From positions 1 through 38,085 of the forward strand of contig NZ_RAWA01000045.1 in the NCBI RefSeq assembly GCF_003611675.1: 38,085 nt of DNA. The letters are read 5' to 3'. The notes beneath the pieces are model-generated. The model did no database searches, had not been told where the DNA came from, and was given only the letters and a program-made list of their open reading frames with translations. Below are positions 6,940-13,814 of the stretch, one piece after another. Origin of the DNA: Corallococcus sp. CA053C (GTDB lineage: Bacteria > Myxococcota > Myxococcia > Myxococcales > Myxococcaceae). A program made the position numbers and the translations under genes. Within the stretch, counting starts at the first letter, position 1; every line of letters begins with the position of its first letter.

Positions 6940-7968
6940 TTGACGGTCGCGCTGGCCAGGACGTTTCTTGGCCCGGCCGTGCAGACGACCCCGGAGAACG
7001 CTCACACGCTGTTGCAGAGCGACCGGCTGTCCCGGGACTTCACCGCCGTGGGCGTGGAGGACACGGTGGCCGAGGCGCTGGAGAAGATCCGCGCGAACCC
7101 CGGCACCGGGGAGATCTTCTACTGCTACGCCTGTGACGCGGACGGCCGGCTGGTGGGCGTGGTGCCGCTGCGCAAGCTCATCCGCGCCGCGCCCACGGAG
7201 CGCATCGCGTCGCTGATGTTCACACGGGTGGTGAAGCTGCCGGTGGACGCGTCCGACGCGGTGGTGGAGGACTTCTTCGTCACCTACCGCTTCCTGGCGT
7301 TCCCGGTGGTGGACGCGGACGGCCGCATCGTGGGCGTGGTGGAGATGAACCAGTTCGTGGACGCGTTCTCCGACACCCTCTTCGACGAGGTGGAGGGCCG
7401 CGTGCGCGACGAGGTCTACCGCTTCGTCGGTCTGCCCGAGGGGGAGCTCCAGGAGACGCGGCCGGTGCGGCTCGCGCTCAAGCGCTTCCCGTGGCTGCTC
7501 GTGAACATCGCCGGCGGGTTCCTCGCGGCCACGACGACGCGCCTCTTCGAGCACACCGTGGCGGAGGTCGTGGTGGTGAGCGCCTTCATCCCCATGGTGC
7601 TGGTGCTGTCGGAGAGCCTGGGCGTGCAGACGACGGCGGTGGCCGCGTCGATGGTCGCGCACGGCGAGGTGGACCGGAAGGTGGTGGTGCGCGAGGTGGT
7701 GGCCGCGAGCCTCGCCGGGATGATGGCGGCCACGGTGGTGGCGCTCCTGGGGCGCATCTATTCACCGGGCTTCGGCTTCCCCGTGGCGCTGTTCGTGTCG
7801 GTGACGGTGTCGGCCACGCTGGCGTCGTGCTTGGGCGGGGTGCTGCCCTTCCTGTTCAAGCGCCTGAAGGTGGATCCGCACCTGGCGTCGGCGCCGCTGG
7901 TGCTGGCGGTGTCCGACAACATCTCGCTGCTGACGTACTTCGGATTGGTGACGCGGTTGTTGTTGTGA
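6940..7968 (+). CDS. MgtE-type divalent cation (Mg2+) transporter, short form
   Basis: A 342-residue protein. Residues about 35-150 form a tandem CBS pair (repeats of GRLVGVVPLRKLI and GRIVGVVEMNQFVDAF). Residues 180-342 are the five-helix MgtE membrane domain, with IPMVLVLSESLGVQTTAVAAS and the terminal SDNISLLTYFGLVTRLLL keeping an acidic residue where MgtE binds Mg2+. The family usually has about 450 residues with an N-terminal superhelical Mg2+-sensing domain, and here that domain is missing. The start is uncertain: TTG at 6940 or GTG at 6979. No Mg2+ riboswitch was seen. The quinone oxidoreductase follows after 29 bp on the same strand. Confidence 0.87.
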   Translation: MTVALARTFLGPAVQTTPENAHTLLQSDRLSRDFTAVGVEDTVAEALEKIRANPGTGEIFYCYACDADGRLVGVVPLRKLIRAAPTERIASLMFTRVVKLPVDASDAVVEDFFVTYRFLAFPVVDADGRIVGVVEMNQFVDAFSDTLFDEVEGRVRDEVYRFVGLPEGELQETRPVRLALKRFPWLLVNIAGGFLAATTTRLFEHTVAEVVVVSAFIPMVLVLSESLGVQTTAVAASMVAHGEVDRKVVVREVVAASLAGMMAATVVALLGRIYSPGFGFPVALFVSVTVSATLASCLGGVLPFLFKRLKVDPHLASAPLVLAVSDNISLLTYFGLVTRLLL

Positions 7969-7997
7969 ACAGCGGTGGTTTCCCGGGGAGTCCAGCC

Positions 7998-8987
7998 ATG
8001 AAGGTCATGCGCATCACGCAGCCCGGCGGTCCGGAGGTGCTCGCATTCGACGAGCGGCCGGAGCCCATGCCCGGGCCCTACGACGTGCAGGTGCGCGTGC
8101 GCGCGAGCGCCCTGAACCGGGCGGACCTGCTCCAGGTGCGGGGCGTCTACCCTCCTCCGCTGGACGTGCCCCAGGACGTGCCGGGCCTGGAGTACGCGGG
8201 CGAGGTGGTGGCGGTGGGGCCCCGGGCGCGGAAGTTCAAGGTCGGGGACCGGGTGATGGGATTGGTGGGCGGAGGCGCGTGGAGCGAGGTGCTCACCACG
8301 CACGAGCGCGAGGTGCTGCGCATGCCCGCCGGGATGGACTTCGCGGACGCGGCGGCGCTGCCGGAGGCGTACCTCACGGCCTGGGACGCGCTGGTGCTCC
8401 AGGCGGACCTGCGGCCCGGGGAGACGGTGCTGGTGCACGCGGTGGCGAGCGGCGTGGGGGCCGCGGCGGCGCTGCTCTGCCGGGCGATGGGCGTGCAGGT
8501 GGTGGGCACGGGACGCAATGCGGAGAAGCTGGCGCGGGCCTCCGAGTGGGGCGTGGGCCGCACGGTGCTCTGCGCGTCGTCACCGCCCGTGTTCGCGGAC
8601 GCGGTGCTGGAGGCCACGGGGGGCCGGGGCGCGGACGTGTGCCTGGACCTGGTGGGCGGCAACTACCTGCCCGAGTCGCTCAAGGCGATGGCGCCCCGGG
8701 GACGGCTGATGCAGGTGGGTTCGGTGGCGGGGACGCGCGTGGACCTGGACCTGGGCGTGGTGATGCGCAAGCGGCTGCGCATCACGGGGACGGTGCTGAG
8801 GAGCCGGCCAGCCGAGGAGAAGATGGCGCTGACGCAGGCGGCGGAGCGCCAGTTGCTGCCGCTGTTCGACTCCGGCGCGCTGAAGGCCGTGGTGGACGAA
8901 GTGCTGCCCATGGCGGAGCTCCGCTCTGGCCTGGAGCGGATGGCGGACAACACCACCGTGGGCAAGGTCGTGGTGCGCTGGGAGTAA
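7998..8987 (+). CDS. NAD(P)H quinone oxidoreductase, PIG3/zeta-crystallin type
   Basis: A 329-residue medium-chain reductase lacking zinc sites. Family marks are ALNRADLLQVRGVYPPP (PIG3 signature), PGLEYAGEVVAVG, the nucleotide loop ASGVGAAAALLCRAMGVQVVGTGR (equivalent to AxxGVG), CLDLVGGNY and GRLMQVGSVAG. Such enzymes reduce quinones or enals with NADPH in the cytoplasm. The ATG at 7998 follows a GGGGAG Shine-Dalgarno. It is the last core-like gene before the low-GC island: the downstream side changes abruptly into repeats and IS debris. Confidence 0.93.
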   Translation: MKVMRITQPGGPEVLAFDERPEPMPGPYDVQVRVRASALNRADLLQVRGVYPPPLDVPQDVPGLEYAGEVVAVGPRARKFKVGDRVMGLVGGGAWSEVLTTHEREVLRMPAGMDFADAAALPEAYLTAWDALVLQADLRPGETVLVHAVASGVGAAAALLCRAMGVQVVGTGRNAEKLARASEWGVGRTVLCASSPPVFADAVLEATGGRGADVCLDLVGGNYLPESLKAMAPRGRLMQVGSVAGTRVDLDLGVVMRKRLRITGTVLRSRPAEEKMALTQAAERQLLPLFDSGALKAVVDEVLPMAELRSGLERMADNTTVGKVVVRWE

Positions 8988-9001
8988 CATCGCCCAATCA
9001 T

Positions 9002-9128
9002 ACAGTCACAGATTGAGCCTCGGCCCGGTAGTGGCACTGCAGGGCAACAGCTCGGTAGTCCTACAGCCGTAGTTTGAGAGGGACTCCCCAAGCACGATAG
9101 TGGCACTGCATGGCAACGGCTTGGTGGT
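9002..9128. repeat. Two imperfect copies of a 69-bp-period repeat
   Basis: TAGTGGCACTGCAGGGCAAC begins at 9029 and returns as TAGTGGCACTGCATGGCAAC at 9098, each followed by a similar GCTYGGTRGT. Upstream parts ACAG..AG.TTGAG (9002 and 9063) also match, so a unit of about 65-69 bp is duplicated in tandem with roughly one difference in six. It immediately follows the quinone oxidoreductase gene and has no convincing ORF. It may be an insertion-sequence end or an intergenic repeat. Confidence 0.65.
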
Positions 9129-9223
9129 GGCGTCGCCAGCGACTCCACGCCAGGGCGTGCGCGAGCGGAGTCCCTGCGCACTGCAGGAGTGCCACATATG
9201 AGTCCTCGAACTCCCTGGACGCA

Positions 9224-9507
9224 GGTAACCGTCCGGCCAACGACGTGTTGCGGGCCATTGCCGGGGTAGTGGGAGCGACGGACGCTGGCGGGCATGTCGA
9301 AGCAGGTGGAGAAGCCGGAGTGAGCGCGCGTCGCGGAAGCGTTCGAGGCCAGCGGATTGACGCAGCGGGAGTTCGCGTTGGCGCGAGGCATGAGGCTGAG
9401 CACGTTGCAGTCGTGGGTGTACCGGCGGCGGGGTGAGGCGGCGCTCGCCGAGCACGGCCGACGTCCGCCCTCAAGCGATCCGTCACGTCATTGGCCGGAC
9501 GGTTACC
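9224..9507. mobile_element. 284-bp IS66-derived miniature element with inverted ends
   Basis: The left end GGTAACCGTCCGGCCAACGA (9224 onward) is repeated in inverse orientation at 9484-9507. The 24-bp ends differ at a single position. Ends beginning GTAA are characteristic of the IS66 family. Between them lies a leader and a broken IS66-type orfA, then the right end directly: orfB and the large transposase are absent. No matching 8-bp target duplication is visible (GGACGCAG on the left, CGCTCACC on the right). The element could be mobilised in trans only if its ends are still functional, so it is a MITE-like deletion derivative or a fossil. Confidence 0.8.
9294..9456 (+). pseudogene. IS66-type orfA (TnpA accessory protein) remnant
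   Basis: From ATG 9294 the frame reads MSKQVEKPE, then an in-frame TGA (9321-9323), then ARVAEAFEASGLTQREFALA and RGMRLSTLQSWVYRRR. This is the helix-turn-helix of IS66 accessory proteins (ASGLxxREFA...STLxxW). Families of this type often have Trp where the stop now stands, so TGG to TGA is a likely nonsense change. After YRRRGEAALAE the frame runs into the right inverted end, so the protein is also truncated at its C-terminus. Confidence 0.7.
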
Positions 9508-9765
9508 GCTCACCCCGCTGAGACGGGGCTTTGTCGGTGGGCTTCACCGGAGGGGTTTCCCCTGTCGGCGCCACCCCAGCTCTGCGGCCTTGACCTGTTG
9601 CCGCCTCGGGACTTTCACCCTACGGGTCCATGAGTTCCTCCAGGCATCACACAACTTCCCTGACACAGGGGGCAACTCATGCACGAGGGCAGGCCTGGAT
9701 TCAAAGCCCACCGCGTCCGGAATTCCGCCCACCTTCGGCGGATGGCCCATAATCTCCAGGGACCA
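9508..9765. other. Unassigned intergenic DNA within the island
   Basis: About 260 bp between the IS66 remnant and the stop codon of the SIR2-kinase gene. Short open frames exist on both strands (for example a plus-strand frame running into the SIR2-kinase gene and a minus-strand 68-codon frame ending at 9544), but none has a ribosome-binding site or a family resemblance I can name. It probably represents decayed mobile-element sequence. CGCCCACCTTCGGCGG around 9726 forms a weak hairpin near the end of the SIR2-kinase gene. Confidence 0.4.
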
Positions 9766-12126
9766 TCAGAACCTTAGCGCCCCCGTGATTTTGTCGATGG
9801 CCTCACCAAACTCATTTAGATATTTTCGAGCAATATAAACAGACGCCGTCGCAACAATATCGACGGACTGGTTTGTAATGTTTGAATTGAGAATCTTACA
9901 TCCCACCCGTTTCAGCATACTAATTATTGAATCACTAGACTTAGGGAGATACTTGACCAAATTCTTCCGATCCTCCGTGCCACTTGCAGACCATGAAACC
10001 TCCAGAACAATCTCCTTTTCAAGTTCCCGCCCACGCGCCCTAATAAAAACCCCAGTTGGAAGCTCTATTTCGCCAGAAAGCTCTTCGTCGCTCCATTTAT
10101 ACCGGCGAACATAGTCACTCCGTGCCAATATTTCTTCCGCGAGAAGCTCGGCGGAATCGACAGTCGAGGGATCAGTCCAAACAGAAAGCAACCTCGCAAG
10201 CTCCAAGCGGACATCCGAGACACCCCAGCGAATGCTCTGCTTATGCAGCGTACTACGCTCAACAAGTCGTGAATATCTATTTGGCAACGACCTCCACTGA
10301 TTGCACTCCTGAGTAGCAATCAACTCTCCCAAAGTCTCCCCCCAGTTGCGGTGCTGGTGTTGCCCAAACAGCGGCTCATTTCCCGTTGCCAGGAAGTAAA
10401 GCGTCATTCCGAGCCCAAATGAATCAACCGCCGCATTTCTTGTTGACACATCTCCTGCACGAGAAAGCTGCTCCGGCGCAAGATAGCCCGACAGGGAGTT
10501 GCCAAAAACAATAGAATTTTCAGAAGCCCCTTTATGCCAAGATAAATCAAAATCAAGAACCACAACTTCACTTAACTCCGGCGCTTGGTAAAAATCCCTA
10601 AGCATAATATTCGGCGGACGAATATCGCGATGAAGGACCCTTGCCTGGAGATGATGGGCGGAGAGGATAATCTCGGTAATTTGCTTTCCAATCCTAAGCC
10701 GATCTCCCCATTCATTTATCTGCTGCGCCTCGACAGCTTCCTTTAAGTTCGGCCCCTCAATCATCTCCATCGCGACGAATGCCGGAATCTCGGAGTATTG
10801 CAGATAGGGAACCATTCCTTTTACGTTATTGGATGACAATATCTGCATGGAGCGCACCCCGCGCCTAAAAGTTCTCAGCAGGTTCTGCTGCTTCCTGATT
10901 CCTTCATGCAAAACCTTTATCGCGAGCGACTGCCCATCAGGCGAAGTAGCACGGTAGACCGTACCAAATGCGCCACTTGCAATGCGCTCCGTCAGCGTGA
11001 AACCAAGGAGCCTATTGAACGGCGCGCTCGTGCTGACATACCAAGCCCGATAAATGGCTTGATCGTAAATATCGCAAAACTCCTCATATCTTGCATAGGC
11101 ATCTTCAGTCTGCGGGGCGAGTATCTCTGCCGCGTGAGCATTCAATATTTTTCGGATTTCTTCCGCGTCTAGCACCATGAGTTCGGCCTGAGTGGGAAGA
11201 GTCGGCAACACCTCATGAACAGGCACTTGAGGCGACACTGGAGGCGGGACTTCATCTACAGACCGGAATGAGACCAGATCGTCAAAAAACTCCTGCAACT
11301 CGCCATGCCCGCAATCGTCCGAACCATACCTAATAAGCCTCATGCCAACTGATTCGGCCCACCTATCAGTTGCAGTGTCTCTACGATTCGTCACCCAGAA
11401 GAGACTTTCGGGCTTAACATTAAAGCTTTTAAGCCTCTCGAGATGGCCGCCTACGGCCGTATCGTCAGCCGTCAGTCCAACAAACAGAACTGTTCGTGTC
11501 ATTAGGCAGGCCGAGAGGAAAGCCTTGTAGCCTTCATCAGACCATAGTTTGTCCAGCTCGGCTTGACGAAAGACCCACGTGGACGAATCATCCATCGTGC
11601 CGTGCAAATTAGCGATAAAGGGACGATGCCCGGACAGAACATGGGCGCTTCCTGCAACCTGTTTTCCGCTCACCTCATGTACAACTTCCCCCACATGCTG
11701 CGCGTTGAACGCTCTCGTCGCCAGCCTGTCTAGGTTCATGTTGAGAATCCCATTGACACGGATTTTCCAGAGACTCTCACATGTTTTGGGGATTTTTGCC
11801 GAAAGAGCGGGGTCGAGCGCCTGCCTGATTACGGCGTTGTAAGTCGCGGCCCCCAGCTCTTCCGACAGCATCTCAAAAGCCCGCCAATAATTAGTCTCAT
11901 CCCGAAGATAGCGAAGCTTCCCGGCAACTCTCTTTCGCTCCGCATCTTCGTTTGTCTGATTTTTGTCGTTCAGCGCCTGCCAGAGCTTTTGCTTTAGTCC
12001 CGCCCAGGATGGAACCCCAGCATCAGCGCTTAGTCCGGCACCAATCCAGGCAACAACCTGCGTTGTCCTCTCGGCAACCTTTCCTCTAAAGGCAACATGA
12101 CTTGGCTGCTTTTTGTCAAACATCAT
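9766..12126 (-). CDS. SIR2-like domain fused to Ser/Thr protein kinase, putative defence protein
   Basis: A 786-residue cytoplasmic multidomain protein. Residues about 20-290 form a SIR2-like fold: WIGAGLSADAGVPSW (GAGxS NAD loop, 29-33), ILNMNLDRLA (Asn131, Asp133), FIANLHG (catalytic-position His175) and VLFVGLTADDTAVGG. Residues about 375-650 are a protein kinase: glycine loop ERIASGAFGTVY, Lys404 in LAIKVL, HRDIRPPN (Asp501, Asn506), DFD at 525-527 replacing DFG, YLAPEQL, and Asp568 in AVDSFGLG. The last 130 or so residues are unassigned. SIR2-like enzymes in Thoeris, DSR and SIR2-HerA defence deplete NAD; here the kinase may sense or control the NADase, which is inference. The start is a double ATG (12126/12123) behind GGAGG, and an upstream frame to 12204 lacks support. 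Base composition is far below its neighbours (for example 25 G+C of 60 in 9841-9900), which indicates transfer. Confidence 0.9.
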   Translation of the reverse strand: MMFDKKQPSHVAFRGKVAERTTQVVAWIGAGLSADAGVPSWAGLKQKLWQALNDKNQTNEDAERKRVAGKLRYLRDETNYWRAFEMLSEELGAATYNAVIRQALDPALSAKIPKTCESLWKIRVNGILNMNLDRLATRAFNAQHVGEVVHEVSGKQVAGSAHVLSGHRPFIANLHGTMDDSSTWVFRQAELDKLWSDEGYKAFLSACLMTRTVLFVGLTADDTAVGGHLERLKSFNVKPESLFWVTNRRDTATDRWAESVGMRLIRYGSDDCGHGELQEFFDDLVSFRSVDEVPPPVSPQVPVHEVLPTLPTQAELMVLDAEEIRKILNAHAAEILAPQTEDAYARYEEFCDIYDQAIYRAWYVSTSAPFNRLLGFTLTERIASGAFGTVYRATSPDGQSLAIKVLHEGIRKQQNLLRTFRRGVRSMQILSSNNVKGMVPYLQYSEIPAFVAMEMIEGPNLKEAVEAQQINEWGDRLRIGKQITEIILSAHHLQARVLHRDIRPPNIMLRDFYQAPELSEVVVLDFDLSWHKGASENSIVFGNSLSGYLAPEQLSRAGDVSTRNAAVDSFGLGMTLYFLATGNEPLFGQHQHRNWGETLGELIATQECNQWRSLPNRYSRLVERSTLHKQSIRWGVSDVRLELARLLSVWTDPSTVDSAELLAEEILARSDYVRRYKWSDEELSGEIELPTGVFIRARGRELEKEIVLEVSWSASGTEDRKNLVKYLPKSSDSIISMLKRVGCKILNSNITNQSVDIVATASVYIARKYLNEFGEAIDKITGALRF

Positions 12127-12161
12127 CCCTCCAAGTAGACATATCGAGATGTGATCGGTGA

Positions 12162-12176
12162 TGATTGCCGCAATCA
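12162..12176. promoter_or_regulatory. Perfect 15-bp palindrome upstream of the SIR2-kinase gene
   Basis: TGATTGC-C-GCAATCA is a perfect inverted repeat around one central base. Its near edge is 36 bp upstream of the double ATG of the SIR2-kinase gene, in a 154-bp gap. Size, symmetry and position suit an operator for a dimeric repressor. No regulator gene lies beside it, so the assignment is inferred from position only. Confidence 0.4.
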
Positions 12177-12280
12177 GGACTTTCGACCTCCAGCCCCTTT
12201 GCAACGTGGCGAATCCTAATTTTCGAATGCGCCCATGTCGACGAGTCCAAGCGGACCCAGTTGACTGGCGGAGTTCTGAT

Positions 12281-12670
12281 CTATCGCTGTTTGTACGGAC
12301 TGGCGCTATGCTGTGCCCGAAGTCGTTGTGAAGCGCACCGGAGCCAGGCCTCCTTGAGCAGCGATTGCAGCAGCGGCCGGTCCACGGTGGTGAGCTGGAC
12401 GATAACCATGGGCCAGTCCTGGTAGTGCGGCGTCACCCGGAAGACGTCTGGCTTTGACTGCAACAGCGCCTCCCGGTGGTCGAAGTCCACCTTGATGACG
12501 ATGGAGTCCTCGTCGAGCACCCGCGCGAAGAGCTTGTCGCCCACCCGGAAGCCCGGCGTGCCGTACGAGGGGCGCTCCTCCGTCGAGGGCAGCGCCAGCG
12601 CCAGCTCCCGCACATCGTCCACCGTGAGCCGACCGTTGCGCTTCGCTGGCCCTGCCCGCTTCGTCGCCAT
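12281..12670 (-). CDS. MmcQ/YjbR family protein
   Basis: A 129-residue protein with the MmcQ/YjbR (CyaY-like fold) pattern: LTVDDVRELALALPSTEERPSYG, then PGFRVGDKLFARVLDED, DFDHREALLQSKPDVFRVTP, and the conserved YQDWPMVIVQLTTVD followed by a C-terminal helix. The family is often annotated as DNA-binding on structural grounds, and its role is unknown. The ATG at 12670 (MATKRAG) follows GGAAGG; the frame continues upstream but has no better start. It marks the far border of the low-GC island and is divergent from the arginase-family gene, 103 bp away. Confidence 0.88.
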   Translation of the reverse strand: MATKRAGPAKRNGRLTVDDVRELALALPSTEERPSYGTPGFRVGDKLFARVLDEDSIVIKVDFDHREALLQSKPDVFRVTPHYQDWPMVIVQLTTVDRPLLQSLLKEAWLRCASQRLRAQHSASPYKQR

Positions 12671-12773
12671 CGCACCCTTCCTGGCTCTGCCTCGGGGCGG
12701 ACTGTAGCCCCCAGGCGGGCAGGCATCACGGAAGCCGTTGCGTGCGGGGGGCGGAACCGTATCCTGCGCCGCC

Positions 12774-13811
12774 ATGGCTACCCACTTCGACCCCGCGGCC
12801 GCCGCGCAGCCGGGCTCCGGCATCTTCGGCCTCCCCCACTCGCCCGAGGAGGCGCACGTCGTCGTCATCCCCGTGCCCTTCGAGGCCACCACCAGCTACG
12901 GCGGCGGCACGTCCGACGGGCCCGCCGCCCTGCTCGACGCCAGCCGACAGGTGGACCTGTTCGACGTGGAGACGGGCCGCCCTTACGAGCGCGGCATCGC
13001 CATGCTCGAAGCGCCCTCCGAGCTGCACGAGTGGAACACCCGCGCCAAGGAGCGCGCGCAGATCGTCATCGAGGCCGGTGGCATTGAAGAAGGCACGCCG
13101 GAGCTGCTCGCCGCCGCGCGCGACGTGAACGTGTTCAGCGAGAAGCTCAACGACCACGTCTACCGCACCGCGAAGCACTGGCTGGAGCAGGGCAAGCGCG
13201 TGGCCGCCGTGGGCGGAGACCACGCCATCTCCTTCGGCATCATCCAGGCCCACGCGGAGAAGTACCCCGGCATGGGCGTGCTCCACCTGGACGCGCACGC
13301 CGACCTGCGCGTGGCGTACGAGGGCTTCACCTGGTCGCACGCGTCCATCTTCTACAACGTCGCGGAGCGCATCCCCGGCGTGAAGACGCTCGTCCAGGTG
13401 GGCCTGCGCGACATGAGCGAGAACGAGCACCGCTACATCGAGCAGTCCGGCGGTCGCATCCAGGCCTTCTTCGACGCCACCCTCCAGCAGAACCGCTTCG
13501 ACGGCCTGCCCTGGAACCAGCAGGTGAAGCAGATCGTCGACAAGCTGCCGCAGCAGGTCTACCTGTCGTTCGACATCGACGGGTTGGACCCCGTGCTGTG
13601 CCCGCACACCGGCACCCCTGTTCCGGGCGGCCTGTCCTTCCCGGAGGCCACCGCGCTCGTCGCGGGCGTCGTGCGCTCCGGCCGCACCATCGTCGGCTTC
13701 GATCTGACGGAGGTGGCCCCCGACCCCGAGGGCAGCGAGTGGGACGCCAACGTGGGCGCCCGGCTGCTCTACAAGATGATCGGCTGGATGCTGAAGTCGC
13801 AGCAGGCCTGA
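12774..13811 (+). CDS. Agmatinase/arginase (ureohydrolase) family protein
   Basis: A 345-residue enzyme of the ureohydrolase superfamily, which uses two Mn2+ ions to hydrolyse guanidino groups to urea. All metal ligands are present: GGDHAIS (His150), HLDAHADLR (Asp173, His175, Asp177) and SFDIDGLDP (Asp267, Asp269). TGTPVPGGLSF and TEVAPD are further family marks. The substrate could be agmatine, arginine, guanidinobutyrate or formiminoglutamate; the overall pattern is closest to the agmatinase group, but I would not fix it. The ATG at 12774 is chosen because the upstream ATG at 12738 adds a poor leader. The convergent receiver-ATPase gene ends 3 bp downstream. Confidence 0.92.
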   Translation: MATHFDPAAAAQPGSGIFGLPHSPEEAHVVVIPVPFEATTSYGGGTSDGPAALLDASRQVDLFDVETGRPYERGIAMLEAPSELHEWNTRAKERAQIVIEAGGIEEGTPELLAAARDVNVFSEKLNDHVYRTAKHWLEQGKRVAAVGGDHAISFGIIQAHAEKYPGMGVLHLDAHADLRVAYEGFTWSHASIFYNVAERIPGVKTLVQVGLRDMSENEHRYIEQSGGRIQAFFDATLQQNRFDGLPWNQQVKQIVDKLPQQVYLSFDIDGLDPVLCPHTGTPVPGGLSFPEATALVAGVVRSGRTIVGFDLTEVAPDPEGSEWDANVGARLLYKMIGWMLKSQQA

Positions 13812-13814
13812 GCG

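Noticed and set aside
9491-9838. A 115-codon plus-strand frame after the IS66 remnant
   Set aside because: It begins inside the right inverted end, runs into the SIR2-kinase gene, lacks a ribosome-binding site and shows no domain.
12126-12204. An N-terminal extension of the SIR2-kinase protein starting at 12204
   Set aside because: The Shine-Dalgarno GGAGG lies directly before the double ATG at 12126/12123, and the extension would cover the palindrome and has no family resemblance.
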